Assembly (NCBI RefSeq): GCF_014899185.1
Contig: NZ_CP045201.1
Coordinates: 2,030,501-2,094,500 of the forward strand
DNA length: 64,000 nucleotides
From: Pseudooceanicola spongiae
GTDB taxonomy: Bacteria; Pseudomonadota; Alphaproteobacteria; Rhodobacterales; Rhodobacteraceae
Direction: 5' to 3'
Shown: piece after piece, positions 7,886 through 17,438 of the stretch
Layout: each line of letters begins with the position of its first letter
Position numbering within the stretch: position 1 is the stretch's first letter
Translations under genes and position numbers: made by a program
The notes under the pieces: model-generated
What the model was told of the DNA's origin: nothing
Database searches by the model: none
Seen by the model: the letters and a program-made list of their open reading frames with translations, nothing else

Positions 7886-9268
7886 TCAGCTGACGGCAAC
7901 AGGGCGTTGTGCCATTGCCGCGTGCCCCTTGGCATAGCGCACCAGAAGGATGGCGGGGCTGGTCATCTGGTTGCGTTCCAGCGCCTGCGCCAGCCCGTCG
8001 AGCTGCGTCGTCAGGCAGCGTTCGCGCGCGGTGGTGGCAGAGGAGACAACCTCGACAGGGCAGTCGCCGGGCACGCCGGAGGCCAGCAGATGCGCCTCGA
8101 TCTGGGCGGCGCGGTCGACAGCCATGTAGAAGGCCATGGTCGTGCCGGGGCGGGCCAGCGGGGTCCAGTCGGGGGCGGCGTCAGCGGGGCGGCAGGTGCC
8201 GGTGGTGATGACGAAGGTGTCCGTCTCGCCGCGCTCGGTCAGGGGGCGGGTCATGGCGGCGGCTGCGGCAGAGGCGGCGGTGATGCCGGGCACGATCTCG
8301 ATCTCGATCCCGGCGGCGCGGGCGGCTGCGATCTCCTCCGCCGCGCGGCCGAAGATCGACGGGTCACCGGATTTCAGACGCACGACGCGCAGGCCCTTTG
8401 CGGCCTCGGCCACGATCAGTGCGTCGATCTTGTCTTGCGGCCAGGCGTGGGCACCGACCTCCTTGCCGACATAGATGCGGTCGGCGTCGCGGCGGGCCAG
8501 CTCCAGCACGTCCGGGTCGACGAGGCGGTCGTAGAAGATCACGTCAGCCTCCTGCATCCGGCGTACGGCACGCAGCGTCAGCAGATCCCGCGCGCCCGGG
8601 CCTGCGCCAACGAGAGAGATACGGCCTTTGGTTTCAGGGGCTTGGCCCTGCGCGATGGCCGCCTTCAGCATGTCGGCGGCGGCGTGTTCATCGCCCTTGC
8701 GGTGCTTGTCGAAAGCGGCGCCGGTAAAGGCCCATTCCCAGAAAGCACGTCGCGCAGCGGGGGCGATCTTTTCCGCCACGGCATCGCGCAGACGGCCTGC
8801 AAGGGCGGCGAAGGCCCCAAGGCGCGGGTCCAGCATGACCTCGATATCGGTCTTGATCGAGCGGCCAAGCACGGGGGCCATGCCCTCGGTGCCGATGGCG
8901 ACGACGACCGGGTCGCGGTCGACGACGGAGGGGGTGAAGGCATCGCAATGTTCGGGCCGGTCGACCACGTTGACCACGGCGCCAGCGGCACGGGCCAGCG
9001 CGGCGAAGGCGAGGTCCGTCTCCTCCTCCCCCGTCGCGATGAAGCAGAGGGCGCAGTTGGCGAAGGTGTCGGGCGCGGCCTGCGTGAGATGGGTGGCACG
9101 GCCAGAGGCCACGAGGCCTACCAGCTCGGGGTCGAGATCCTCGGCGACGATGACGATCTCGGCCTCGGTCTTGAGCACGAGGCGGGTCTTGCGCGCGGCC
9201 TCAGTTCCGCCACCGCAGATCACCACGCGCCGTCCGCTCATACGCAGAAACATCGGGAAGTTTTTCAT
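7886..9268 (-). CDS. cysG: Siroheme synthase (methyltransferase / dehydrogenase / ferrochelatase)
   Basis: 460 residues from the ATG at 9268 (MKNFPMFLRM), chosen because GGAG lies six bases upstream; an adjacent ATG and a further upstream frame exist. The N-terminal half is the precorrin-2 dehydrogenase/ferrochelatase (VVICGGGTEAARK dinucleotide site, then helix domain). The C-terminal half is uroporphyrinogen-III C-methyltransferase (ISLVGAGPGARDLLTLRA; VRLKSGDPSIFGR; VPGITAASAAAAAM). Together they convert uroporphyrinogen III to siroheme, the cofactor of assimilatory nitrite and sulfite reductases. Placement just upstream of the FNT/cyanase operon fits nitrogen assimilation, but no reductase gene is in the window, so sulfite reductase may equally be the client. 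Confidence 0.95.
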   Translation of the reverse strand: MKNFPMFLRMSGRRVVICGGGTEAARKTRLVLKTEAEIVIVAEDLDPELVGLVASGRATHLTQAAPDTFANCALCFIATGEEETDLAFAALARAAGAVVNVVDRPEHCDAFTPSVVDRDPVVVAIGTEGMAPVLGRSIKTDIEVMLDPRLGAFAALAGRLRDAVAEKIAPAARRAFWEWAFTGAAFDKHRKGDEHAAADMLKAAIAQGQAPETKGRISLVGAGPGARDLLTLRAVRRMQEADVIFYDRLVDPDVLELARRDADRIYVGKEVGAHAWPQDKIDALIVAEAAKGLRVVRLKSGDPSIFGRAAEEIAAARAAGIEIEIVPGITAASAAAAAMTRPLTERGETDTFVITTGTCRPADAAPDWTPLARPGTTMAFYMAVDRAAQIEAHLLASGVPGDCPVEVVSSATTARERCLTTQLDGLAQALERNQMTSPAILLVRYAKGHAAMAQRPVAVS

Positions 9269-9517
9269 CATATGCTCCGTATTCGGAAAGTCGGAAACAG
9301 AAAAAGCCACTGACACGCACCGCAGGGTTTGCGGAGGGTCGAGCGGCCTTGCTCACGAATTCCCAATCACCGGGAGGCGATGCGCAGGCTTCGTTGCCGG
9401 TGCATCTGGGTTCGTTAAGGGGCAAGTCGTCGATTCAGGCAAGAGAAAGTTTAACACGGCGTGGGGCGGATCGCCAAAATCCTGCGAATTGGCGGCATTT
9501 TCGGCAATCTTCGCCCC

Positions 9518-10966
9518 CTAGCCGCGCCAGAAATGCACGGTCAGCATGGCATAGACCACCATCAGCTCCAACCGGCCGATCAGCATCGCGGCGCAGAGCA
9601 GCCATTTGGCGGTATCGTTCAGCGGCGCGAAATTGCCCGCGGGGCCGATGATGTCGCCCAGACCGGGGCCGATATTGGCCAATGCCGTCGCCGCGCCGCT
9701 GAGCGAGGTGACGAAATCCAGCCCCGTTGCCGCCAGAGCCACGGAAAACACCCCCAGCGTCACGGTGAAGAAGACGAAGAAGGACATGACAGACCCGAGG
9801 ACTTCCTCGCTCAGCGCGCGGCCCTCGTAGCGGGGGGAGAAGACGCCATGGGGCGAGTGGATGCGCTTGATCTGCACCCGGATCGAGGCGAACAGGATCT
9901 GATAGCGGAAGATCTTGACCGAACAGGCGGTCGAGCCCGCGCAGCCCCCAATCAGCCCGATGAAGAAGAACAGGGTGATCAGGAACGACCCCCAGTTCAT
10001 GTAATTGACCGAGGCAAAGCCGGTGCCGGAGATGATCGAGACGATGTTGAACAGGCTTTCGCGCAGCGCCTGTTCCCAGTGATGCGGAAAGATCTGCAGC
10101 AGGGCGATGGTGCTGATCGCGACCAGCGTGCCGATGGTCATGAAGAAGCCGCGCACCTGTACGTCGCGAAACACCGCAAGGCCGTTGCCGTTCAGCAGCT
10201 GCACATAGCGCACGAAGGGCAGCGCCGCGAGGATCATGAAGAGGGAAGCCGCGTATTCCATACTGCCGGAGAAGGCGGCGAAACTGGCATCGCGGGTGGA
10301 AAATCCGCCCGTCGATGTGGTGGTGAGCGCATGCACCACGGCGTCGAACGGCTCCATCCCCAGCACGAGGTAGGTCAGCAGACAGGCGATCGTCAGGCCG
10401 ACGTAGATCACCGCGATCTGGGCTGCGATAGCGCGGGCGCGCGGCAGAATTTTTCCCATCGTCTCAAACGCTTCTGATCGGAAGACCTGCATGCCCCCGA
10501 CCCTGAGTTCGGGCAGGAACACCATGGCCACGACGATGATACCGATGCCGCCGAGCCATTGCAGGATGCCGCGCCAGAGCAGCAATCCGCGCGGCATGTC
10601 GTCCAGCCCGGTGAAAACGGTGGAGCCGGTGGTGGTGACGCCCGACATCGCCTCGAAGAAGGCATCGACGAAGCTGGCGTCGGTCTCGCCCAGCAGAAAC
10701 GGCAGCGCTCCGAAGATCGGCAGCGTGGTCCAGACGCCGGTGGTCAGCAGAAAGGTCTGTTGCAGGGTCAGCCCGTCCCGGTTGCCATTCTTGCAGGCAA
10801 GCGCCGTCAGACCGCCGGCGGCAAGGGTGATGACGGCGCTTTCCACGAAGACGTTCCAGTGGCCCTGGTTGTCGTAGATATCGACCGCCATGGGCAGCAG
10901 CATGGTCAGCCCGAGGACCGCCACCAGCAGCCCGATGACATAGCCAATCGGGCGGATGTCGATCAT
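9518..10966 (-). CDS. trkH: TrkH-type potassium uptake membrane subunit
   Basis: 482 residues from the ATG at 10966 (MIDIRPIGYVIG). A GTG at 11047, directly behind the ureG stop, would add 27 polar residues; neither site has a strong Shine-Dalgarno. The four pseudo-repeats of the TrkH/KtrB channel are visible through their selectivity loops: SGVTTTGSTVF, TTTSTGGFSTRD, SIISGTGFASVN and ATALANIGPGLG. The protein forms the potassium-conducting dimer in the inner membrane and normally needs a TrkA NAD-binding partner, which is absent here. Its place right after ureG may give co-transcription with the urease genes. Confidence 0.94.
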   Translation of the reverse strand: MIDIRPIGYVIGLLVAVLGLTMLLPMAVDIYDNQGHWNVFVESAVITLAAGGLTALACKNGNRDGLTLQQTFLLTTGVWTTLPIFGALPFLLGETDASFVDAFFEAMSGVTTTGSTVFTGLDDMPRGLLLWRGILQWLGGIGIIVVAMVFLPELRVGGMQVFRSEAFETMGKILPRARAIAAQIAVIYVGLTIACLLTYLVLGMEPFDAVVHALTTTSTGGFSTRDASFAAFSGSMEYAASLFMILAALPFVRYVQLLNGNGLAVFRDVQVRGFFMTIGTLVAISTIALLQIFPHHWEQALRESLFNIVSIISGTGFASVNYMNWGSFLITLFFFIGLIGGCAGSTACSVKIFRYQILFASIRVQIKRIHSPHGVFSPRYEGRALSEEVLGSVMSFFVFFTVTLGVFSVALAATGLDFVTSLSGAATALANIGPGLGDIIGPAGNFAPLNDTAKWLLCAAMLIGRLELMVVYAMLTVHFWRG

Positions 10967-11048
10967 CGCCGGACGGCGGTGCTCAGCCCCCCGATCCGTC
11001 TCGAAGGCGTGCGTGTCGTGTCGGATCTGGAGCTTGGGTTTGTGCACC

Positions 11049-11672
11049 TCAGGCGGGGACCGCCAGCCCGCCGATCTGTTCGATCAGGCTGAGGATTTCG
11101 GAAATCCCCTCGCCAGTCTTGAGGTTGGTGAAGACGAAGGGACGGCTGCCGCGTTGTGCGCGCGCGTCCCGCTCCATCACCGACAGATCTGCGCCGACGT
11201 AGGGCGCGAGGTCGGTCTTGTTGATGACGAGGATATCGGATTTCGTGATCGCGGGGCCGCCCTTGCGCGGGATTTCCTCGCCCGCGGCGACGTCGATGAC
11301 GTAGATCGCCATATCCACCAGCTCGGGCGAGAAGGTGGCGGAGAGGTTATCGCCACCCGATTCCACCAGAATCAGGTCCAGATCGGGGAAATCGCGGTTC
11401 AGCTCGGCGATGGCGGCCAGGTTGATCGAGGCATCCTCGCGGATCGCGGTATGCGGGCAGCCGCCGGTTTCGACGCCGCGAATCCGGTCCGAGGTCAAGG
11501 CCTGCATGCGCACCAGCGCCTCGGCATCTTCCTGGGTGTAGATGTCATTGGTGACGACGCCGATGGAGAGATGATCGCGCAGAGCCCGACACAGGGCTGC
11601 TGTCAGCGTGGTCTTGCCCGCGCCGACAGGGCCGCCGAGACCGATACGCAGAGGGCCGTGGGGGGAATGCAT
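11049..11672 (-). CDS. ureG: Urease accessory GTPase UreG
   Basis: 207 residues from the ATG at 11672, which has GGAGGA eight bases upstream; a start 21 bp earlier is less likely. It is a SIMIBI-class GTPase with P-loop GPVGAGKT (14-21), the nickel-binding CPH motif ([14 protein letters not shown]) and the GTP-specificity motif [12 protein letters not shown]. UreG hydrolyses GTP to drive nickel delivery into apo-urease with UreD, UreE and UreF. It is the last urease gene, 17 bp after ureF. Confidence 0.97.
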   Translation of the reverse strand: MHSPHGPLRIGLGGPVGAGKTTLTAALCRALRDHLSIGVVTNDIYTQEDAEALVRMQALTSDRIRGVETGGCPHTAIREDASINLAAIAELNRDFPDLDLILVESGGDNLSATFSPELVDMAIYVIDVAAGEEIPRKGGPAITKSDILVINKTDLAPYVGADLSVMERDARAQRGSRPFVFTNLKTGEGISEILSLIEQIGGLAVPA

Positions 11673-11689
11673 GGTCGTGTCCTCCGATA

Positions 11690-12331
11690 TCATGAGCGGA
11701 AAAGCCGGGTGGTCAGGGCTTCCTGTCGCATCGCTGCAATGTCGGACAATAGCGCACAGCTGCCAAGGGAGTCGAGATCGCCCGGCAGGGCCTCATGCGC
11801 CAGCGCTTCGCACAGGGGCTGCAGGCTGAGCTGGATGCGCTGGCCGTCGGTCTGACCCAGCGGCACCAGCCGGATCGCGGCCGAGGTGAGGTTGGCAGCG
11901 AAGGCCTGCAGGAACAGGCGCAGCGTCAGCTCAAGCGGCAGATCCATCAGGCGGGCCGCGCGGCCAAGGGGCACCGGGTAGGGCATCGAGGGGATGTCGA
12001 GGTCGTGCACCGCAGCGGTGGTCGCAGCAAAGGCCGCGCCCTGCTGCAGCGTCTCGGTGCGGCGCGAGGCCGAGGGGGCCAGCGCCGTGGCAAGCTCGGC
12101 AATCTCGGGCAGAGTTTCCGGCGTCGCGTGGTAGGCGGCGGCCAGCAGGATCGCATCGTTGTGCCCTGCCCCGTGGCTGAGGACATCGCGAATCCAGTCC
12201 GCAGTGCTGGGGGTGTCGTGGACCCAGCCCTCGGCCACCGCGCCCTCGATCCCGTGGGAATAGGCAAAGGCACCAACGGGATAGCTGGGCGAGAGCCAGC
12301 GATGCAGGGTCAGCGCGGGGTCAGTGATCAT
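11690..12331 (-). CDS. ureF: Urease accessory protein UreF
   Basis: 213 residues from the ATG at 12331 ([27 protein letters not shown] shortened to its core [14 protein letters not shown], the family signature). The gene starts 11 bp inside the end of ureE, which points to translational coupling. A longer open frame upstream is only the His-codon tract of ureE read in another frame. UreF is all-helical and joins UreD and UreG to form the activation complex on apo-urease; it gates GTPase activity. Length matches the family. Confidence 0.95.
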   Translation of the reverse strand: MITDPALTLHRWLSPSYPVGAFAYSHGIEGAVAEGWVHDTPSTADWIRDVLSHGAGHNDAILLAAAYHATPETLPEIAELATALAPSASRRTETLQQGAAFAATTAAVHDLDIPSMPYPVPLGRAARLMDLPLELTLRLFLQAFAANLTSAAIRLVPLGQTDGQRIQLSLQPLCEALAHEALPGDLDSLGSCALLSDIAAMRQEALTTRLFRS

Positions 12332-12935
12332 TGGGGTGGTCAGGATCGTGCGGATGCGCGTGGGTGTGGTCGTGCGGATGCGCGTGCGGGTGCGCGTGAT
12401 CGTGCTCGTGTGCATGGTCATGAGAATGGCCGTCGCCATGGTTGTGCGCGTGGGGCTGCGCCCCGCCATCGTTCAGGGTATTGCCGTGCTCATGGGCATG
12501 GGTGCGCCCATGGCCATAGGCGCCGCCTTCGGGGATGAAGGGCGCTTCAATGGCGTCGATCTGTGCGCCGAGATGGGCGAGCATGGTCGCGATCACCTTG
12601 TCCTGACGGATCAGCAGATGGTCGGCAAAGATCTGACAGGGGGTGTGGCGATTTCCGATGTGCCAGGCGAGGCGGGCCAGTTCAGGCCCGCTGACGCGCA
12701 ACAGCGGCTCGGCGGCGGCGCGGATCCCCACGAGGCGGCCATCTTCAAGCTGAAGGGCATCGCCATCGTCGAGGGATATCGTCTGGGCCAGGTCGGCCAC
12801 AAGGCGGTCGCCGCCATCCGTGGTCAGGCCCTTGCGCCGGATAAAGCGCGCCTCATAATCCAGTGTCACATGGTCCGCGATGCGGGCCGATGCTGCGATG
12901 TCGCTTGCGCGCAGGGCGGTGAGGGCGCGGATCAT
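12321..12935 (-). CDS. ureE: Urease nickel metallochaperone UreE with long His-rich tail
   Basis: 204 residues. The N-terminal domain (1-75) and the metal-binding domain (76-140, LARLAWHIGNRHTPCQI, holding the conserved interface histidine) are normal. The C-terminal 68 residues contain 23 histidines in HDHAHEHDHAHPHAH-type runs, so the tail can bind many nickel or zinc ions. UreE carries nickel to the UreG/UreF/UreD complex. Such tails occur in many UreE proteins and may also store nickel; this is useful where no nickel importer is encoded nearby, which is the case in this window. Confidence 0.96.
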   Translation of the reverse strand: MIRALTALRASDIAASARIADHVTLDYEARFIRRKGLTTDGGDRLVADLAQTISLDDGDALQLEDGRLVGIRAAAEPLLRVSGPELARLAWHIGNRHTPCQIFADHLLIRQDKVIATMLAHLGAQIDAIEAPFIPEGGAYGHGRTHAHEHGNTLNDGGAQPHAHNHGDGHSHDHAHEHDHAHPHAHPHDHTHAHPHDPDHPNDH

Positions 12936-12981
12936 GCCGCAGCCCTCGGACCATCACCAACGCGGGTCGTCGTTTGTGAGA

Positions 12982-13209
12982 TCAGACGTAGAACAGATCG
13001 CGGAAGACGTAGGCCGGGATCTCGTCGCGCTTGATGCCCAGTTTGGCCAGCTCGGCGTCGGATTTGGCGTTCAGACGGGCGATCACTTCGGACCGGCTGC
13101 GACGTTCCATATAGGCGACCAGGCCGGTGGAGACGGCGCTGAAGAAGCTGTTCAGTTTGCCGGAAAAGCCGGTGGATTGTGCGGAGATGTTGCTGGTTAC
13201 GGAAGCCAT
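12982..13209 (-). CDS. Small DUF1127 protein inside the urease operon
   Basis: 75 residues from the ATG at 13209, with GAGG nine bases upstream. The C-terminal 45 residues carry the DUF1127 arginine-rich pattern (RRSRSEVIARLNAKSDAELAKLGIKRDEIPAYVFRDLF). In this run, key residues are the paired Arg, L-x-x-x-S/D-x-x-x-L-x-x-I/L-G-I/L-x-R-x-x-I. Some DUF1127 proteins in other alphaproteobacteria bind RNA and affect phosphate or carbon metabolism; no such role can be read here. It lies between the exported ORF and ureE, with about 200 bp upstream that may hold its own promoter. Confidence 0.85.
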   Translation of the reverse strand: MASVTSNISAQSTGFSGKLNSFFSAVSTGLVAYMERRSRSEVIARLNAKSDAELAKLGIKRDEIPAYVFRDLFYV

Positions 13210-13412
13210 GTTGTACCTCATTAAGCGTTGGTTGTGGTTTGAACCCTTGCTCAATGAAATAGGTCAGCTCTTGCGCCATGACTACGTTCAATCCTTCATT
13301 ACCGCCATGCGTTTGCTGCAACGCAGCAGAGACCGGCATAAACGTGTTTGCAACACTTTGGTGATCCGCGCCTTTGGTGTGGCGCGCGGTGGCCGCCCCT
13401 GTGGCGCGCACC

Positions 13413-14036
13413 CTATTGCCCTGCCCGGTCCAGCAGGTCATCGGCGTATCCGATCCGGTCAGACTGAAAGATGACATTCATTTCCCCATCAATATCAGTG
13501 GCATAGAGTACAGAAATTCCCAGCTCTGGCAGGTAGTACATGATCGCGTGGCTGATCGGGCCATCCTCGCCCTCGACCCGCACATCGGCGGGAATCGCGG
13601 TGTAGGTGCAGGCTCCGATCACCAGCTGGGTCGCCTCGGCGAACGCATAGCTGTGGCGGGCGCTGCTGGTCTCTCCGTTGGCAGAGCGTTTGACCACCGC
13701 CGACCAGGTGATGCCCGGCGACGGTTTCGGCAGCTCGGCGAGGCCGCCGGAATAGGTGTAGGAATCCGTGTTGAGCGGCCCATCGAAGAGATCCAGCGAG
13801 GTCAGGATATAGAGGCCATGGGCATCGGTTTCCTGATAGGTGACGCGGCCATCCTCCAGCGCGAAAAAGCTGACGATGCCCGGACCGGCGCCGTAGTAGA
13901 CATCGAGATAGCCGGGCGCGGCACCGGGCGCAGAGAGCGCGATACCACGGATCAGGTCGCCGGACACAGGGCAATCCGCCAGCGCGGCGCTGGCGGACAG
14001 GGCAAGCGCCGCACTGGTTAAAACACTACGCAACAT
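13413..14036 (-). CDS. Exported protein of unknown function in the urease operon
   Basis: 207 residues with a clear signal peptide (MLRSVLTSAALALSASAALA, cleaved before DCPVSGD). The mature part is rich in beta-type segments, has two cysteines (CPVSG, GACTYTA), and no motif I recognise. It starts six bases after the ureC stop, so it is almost certainly co-transcribed with ureC and may be translationally coupled. A periplasmic protein is not needed for urease maturation, which is cytoplasmic. Its role is unknown. Confidence 0.75.
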   Translation of the reverse strand: MLRSVLTSAALALSASAALADCPVSGDLIRGIALSAPGAAPGYLDVYYGAGPGIVSFFALEDGRVTYQETDAHGLYILTSLDLFDGPLNTDSYTYSGGLAELPKPSPGITWSAVVKRSANGETSSARHSYAFAEATQLVIGACTYTAIPADVRVEGEDGPISHAIMYYLPELGISVLYATDIDGEMNVIFQSDRIGYADDLLDRAGQ

Positions 14037-14042
14037 ACTGGA

Positions 14043-15791
14043 TCAGAACAGGAAATAGCGCTGTGCCATGGGCAGTTCGGTGGCAGGTTCGCAGGTCAGC
14101 AGCACGCCGTCGGCGCGCACCTCATAGGTCTCGGGATTGACCTCGATCTTGGGCAGGGCGTCGTTGAGGATCAGATCACGCTTGGTGATGTTGCGGGTGT
14201 TCAGCACGGCGACCGTCTGCTTGGCGAGGCCGTAGCGTTCGCGCACCCCCTCTGCCTGAGCCGCCGCCGAGACGAAGACCACGGCGGAGTTTTCCACCGC
14301 CCGGCCATAGGCGCCGAACATCGGGCGGGTGTAGACCGGCTGCGGCGTCGGGATCGAGGCGTTGGGATCACCCATCTGCGCCGCGACGATAGAGCCGCCG
14401 AGCAGGATCATCTCAGGTTTGACGCCGAAGAAGGCCGGGCTCCACATCACCAGATCGGCGCGCTTGCCCTCAGCGATGGAGCCGATCTGATGGCTGAGAC
14501 CATGGGCAATCGCCGGGTTGATGGTGTATTTCGCGATATAGCGACGGACGCGGAAGTTGTCGTTGTCGCCGGTCTCTTCCGGCAGACGGCCGCGCTGTTT
14601 CTTCATCTTGTCAGCGGTTTGCCAGGTGCGGATCAGCACTTCGCCGACGCGGCCCATGGCCTGACTGTCGGACGCGATGATCGAAAAGGCACCCATGTCG
14701 TGCAGGATATCCTCGGCGGCGATCGTCTCACGGCGGATGCGGCTTTCGGCGAAGGCGACGTCCTCGGGGATGGATTTGTCGAGGTGGTGACAGACCATGA
14801 GCATATCCAGATGCTCGTCAATCGTGTTGCGGGTGAAGGGGCGCGTGGGGTTGGTGGAGGACGGCAGGACGTGTTCCTCGCCGCAGATCTTGATGATGTC
14901 GGGGGCGTGACCGCCGCCTGCGCCCTCGGTATGAAAGGCGTGAATTGTGCGTCCTTTCATGGCCTTGACGGTATTCTCGACAAAGCCGGATTCGTTCAAC
15001 GTGTCGGTGTGGATCATCACCTGCACGTCGTATTCATCGGCCACGGTGAGGCAGCAGTCGATGGTCGCGGGGGTGGTGCCCCAGTCCTCGTGCAGCTTCA
15101 GCGAGCAGGCCCCGGCCCGGATCTGTTCCTCCAACGCGGCAGGGAGCGAGGCGTTGCCCTTGCCCGCAAAGGCGAGGTTCATCGGGAAGGCGTCGGCCGC
15201 CTGCATCATGCGTTCCATATGCCACGGGCCGGGGGTGACGGTGGTGGCCAGCGTGCCATGCGCGGGGCCGGTGCCGCCTCCCAGCATGGTCGTCAGACCG
15301 GAGTGCAGGGCGTCCTCGATCTGCTGCGGGCAGATGAAGTGGATGTGGCTGTCGAACCCGCCAGCGGTCAGAATTTTCCCTTCGCAGGCAATAACTTCGG
15401 TGCCGGGACCGACCACGATGTCGACGCCGGGCTGGGTGTCGGGGTTGCCCGCCTTGCCGATCTTGTGGATGCGCCCGTCACGCAGCCCGACGTCGGCCTT
15501 GTAGATGCCGGAGTGGTCGACGATCAGCGCATTGGTGATCACGGTATCGACCGCGCCCTCGGCCCGGGTGCGCTGCGATTGGCCCATGCCGTCACGGATC
15601 ACCTTGCCACCGCCGAACTTGACCTCCTCGCCATAGAGCGGGCCGTTGCCGCCTCCGCCCAGAGCCGCGCGTTCGGCGGTCAGGTCACGCTCGACCTCGA
15701 TGATGAGGTCGGTATCGGCGAGGCGCAGGCGGTCGCCGGTGGTGGGGCCGAACATCGCGGCGTAGTCGGCGCGGGAGATCTGGGTGGGCAT
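14043..15791 (-). CDS. ureC: Urease alpha (catalytic) subunit
   Basis: 582 residues. Hydrolyses urea to ammonia and carbamate at a di-nickel centre. Visible landmarks: [10 protein letters not shown] (nickel-binding histidines), the carbamylated lysine K232 in [10 protein letters not shown], and the flap CHHLDKS with the catalytic C334/H335. The protein is longer than the usual 567-570 residues because of a Gly/Ala-rich insert of about 14 residues near positions 40-53, before [19 protein letters not shown]. The insert leaves the catalytic residues intact. Preceded on the same strand by the Ala/Pro-rich ORF rather than directly by ureB. Confidence 0.98.
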   Translation of the reverse strand: MPTQISRADYAAMFGPTTGDRLRLADTDLIIEVERDLTAERAALGGGGNGPLYGEEVKFGGGKVIRDGMGQSQRTRAEGAVDTVITNALIVDHSGIYKADVGLRDGRIHKIGKAGNPDTQPGVDIVVGPGTEVIACEGKILTAGGFDSHIHFICPQQIEDALHSGLTTMLGGGTGPAHGTLATTVTPGPWHMERMMQAADAFPMNLAFAGKGNASLPAALEEQIRAGACSLKLHEDWGTTPATIDCCLTVADEYDVQVMIHTDTLNESGFVENTVKAMKGRTIHAFHTEGAGGGHAPDIIKICGEEHVLPSSTNPTRPFTRNTIDEHLDMLMVCHHLDKSIPEDVAFAESRIRRETIAAEDILHDMGAFSIIASDSQAMGRVGEVLIRTWQTADKMKKQRGRLPEETGDNDNFRVRRYIAKYTINPAIAHGLSHQIGSIAEGKRADLVMWSPAFFGVKPEMILLGGSIVAAQMGDPNASIPTPQPVYTRPMFGAYGRAVENSAVVFVSAAAQAEGVRERYGLAKQTVAVLNTRNITKRDLILNDALPKIEVNPETYEVRADGVLLTCEPATELPMAQRYFLF

Positions 15792-15902
15792 TCAAGGCTC
15801 CTGAGAAGTCATCGGAGGACGTGATTTGGCACGTCGGTATCTGGTCGGTATCGGGGCGGTAACCGGGCGGTGCGAAAAACGACGCGGCAGAGTGGGCGGA
15901 GC

Positions 15903-16640
15903 CTAGGCCTTTGGGTCACTCTCAGGCGCAGGGGCCTTCGGCGGCATTGCGGGCGGCGTGGCAGGCGGGCGCGTCGTCGGCTTGGCGGCCTCGAGTGGTG
16001 TTTGGGTGTCGGGGGTGGCTTTAGCCTCGGGGGCCGGTGTGGCTTCGGGCACGGCTTTGAGTTCGGGGGCCGCTGCGGCTTCGGGGGCGGCTTTGGCCTC
16101 CGGCGCGGCTTTGGCTTCGACGGTCGGTTGCGGCTCGGCAGGGGCTTTGGCGGCGGCGGCAGGCGTCGGAGCCTGCACCGGGGCTTTGGCGGAAGCAGGC
16201 GTTTCAGCCTTGGCCGGGGCTACGGCTTTCGGCTTGGCCGGGGCCTTTGCCTTGGCCGGGGCCTTCGCGGGCGTCTTGGCGGCGGGAGGCGTCTGAACCT
16301 CGGGCTGCGTTTCGGCGACGGGTGCGGCTTCGGCTGCCTTGGGCGCGCTGGCGGGTGGCACGGCGCGGGCTGTCGGGGTCGCGCGGGTGCGCGAGGCCGA
16401 TTTGCGGGTCGCGGGCTTGCGCGTCGCAGGCTGGCGTTTGGCGGGCGCTTTCGGGGCGGCGGGTTCGGCGGGGCTCACCTCGGCGGCGATGCTCTGCGCC
16501 ACGACCCCGGCCATATCGCGGGGCGCGTTCAGATAAGCCCGCATAAAGCGGAACGGCCAGTCGGCCAGCCGCACTGTGCCAAACATCATCGTCTGCATCA
16601 GGGTTGCCTGCCGCATCATCAGCTGTGTCGGGTCCATCAT
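15903..16640 (-). CDS. Ala/Pro/Lys-rich protein with a short helical head, between ureB and ureC
   Basis: 245 residues. The first 55 residues look folded (methionine-rich start, then FGTVRLADWPFRFMRAYLNA) and resemble an amphipathic helix. The rest is low-complexity: A, P, K and E in PAK/APEA-type repeats, likely disordered. The codon pattern gives GC-rich direct repeats at DNA level. It lies between ureB (54 bp away) and ureC (111 bp away) on the same strand. I recall that Rhodobacteraceae often carry poorly annotated ORFs here, sometimes labelled antifreeze-like, but cannot confirm homology. Function unknown. Confidence 0.65.
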   Translation of the reverse strand: MMDPTQLMMRQATLMQTMMFGTVRLADWPFRFMRAYLNAPRDMAGVVAQSIAAEVSPAEPAAPKAPAKRQPATRKPATRKSASRTRATPTARAVPPASAPKAAEAAPVAETQPEVQTPPAAKTPAKAPAKAKAPAKPKAVAPAKAETPASAKAPVQAPTPAAAAKAPAEPQPTVEAKAAPEAKAAPEAAAAPELKAVPEATPAPEAKATPDTQTPLEAAKPTTRPPATPPAMPPKAPAPESDPKA

Positions 16641-16694
16641 GGTCGTGCTCCGCTATAAGTGGCGTTTCCGGTGTCGTGTCAGGTGATGGGCGCG

Positions 16695-17000
16695 TTACAG
16701 CGCGCCCATCACCTGCTGATTGAAGCCGTAGATCTTTCGGTCGCCGGAGAACGGGATCAGATGCACTTCGCGCCGCTGACCGGGTTCAAAGCGCACCGCC
16801 GTGCCCGCCGCGATGTCGAGGCGCATGCCGCGTGTCGCTGTGCGGTCGAAATCGAGGGCAAAGTTCGCCTCGGCAAAGTGGTAGTGGCTGCCGACCTGCA
16901 CGGGGCGGTCGCCGGTGTTGGCGACCATCACGGTGATCTGGGTCGCGCCCTCATTCAGGGTCAGGGTGCCGGCGGCGGGGAACAGCTCTCCCGGGATCAT
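16695..17000 (-). CDS. ureB: Urease beta subunit
   Basis: 101 residues from the ATG at 17000 (MIPGELFPA, the family start), with GGGAG eight bases upstream. Structural subunit that packs against UreC; motifs [21 protein letters not shown] (key run [13 protein letters not shown]) and [13 protein letters not shown] are typical. Its start overlaps the stop of the 36-codon ORF upstream, so translation is probably coupled to that ORF. Confidence 0.96.
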   Translation of the reverse strand: MIPGELFPAAGTLTLNEGATQITVMVANTGDRPVQVGSHYHFAEANFALDFDRTATRGMRLDIAAGTAVRFEPGQRREVHLIPFSGDRKIYGFNQQVMGAL

Positions 17001-17107
17001 CTGCGGCGCTCCCACGGCTGGGGCGTGCGCTGAGCGGCACGCACGGGGGTCAGCGCGGGCTGGGGGTGCAGGCCAAGAAGCCTCAGCAGGGTGTCGATAA
17101 ATCTCAT
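16997..17107 (-). CDS. 36-residue ORF coupled to ureB
   Basis: An ATG at 17107 with GAGAGG nine bases upstream opens a 36-codon frame: [15 protein letters not shown] at the start, then a Pro/Arg/Gln-rich end (QPWERRR). Its TGA overlaps the ureB ATG in the arrangement A-TGA-TC, which is typical of translational coupling. The first 13 residues could form a short amphipathic helix. It fills most of the ureA-ureB gap. It may be a real microprotein or only a leader that feeds ribosomes to ureB. No homology is claimed. Confidence 0.5.
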   Translation of the reverse strand: MRFIDTLLRLLGLHPQPALTPVRAAQRTPQPWERRR

Positions 17108-17134
17108 ACGCGCGGGCCTCTCATTCAGGGGGAC

Positions 17135-17437
17135 TTAACGGATCGGATTGTGGACGGTGACCAGTTTGGTGCCATCGGGGAACGTCGCCTCGACCTGCAC
17201 TTCGTGGATCATCTCGGGGATGCCGGACATACACTGTTCAACGGTGATGACCTGCGCACCGGCCTCCATCATCTCGGCCACGGTGCGGCCATCGCGGGCG
17301 CCTTCAACCACGGCGTCGGTGATCAGGGCGATCGCCTCGGGGTAGTTGAGCTTGACCCCACGGGCGAGGCGCTTGCGCGCCACCTCGGCAGCCATGGCGA
17401 TCAGCAGTTTGTCTTTTTCTCTGGGGGTCAGTTGCAT
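17135..17437 (-). CDS. ureA: Urease gamma subunit
   Basis: 100 residues, the normal length. Family sequence throughout: [61 protein letters not shown] (here [17 protein letters not shown]). Small structural subunit of the urease trimer. It begins one base after the ureD stop. Confidence 0.98.
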   Translation of the reverse strand: MQLTPREKDKLLIAMAAEVARKRLARGVKLNYPEAIALITDAVVEGARDGRTVAEMMEAGAQVITVEQCMSGIPEMIHEVQVEATFPDGTKLVTVHNPIR

Positions 17438-17438
17438 G

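Noticed and set aside
12324..13034. Methionine/valine/arginine-rich frame across the ureE histidine tract
   Set aside because: It is the complement of the His codons in ureE (CAC/CAT read as GTG/ATG).
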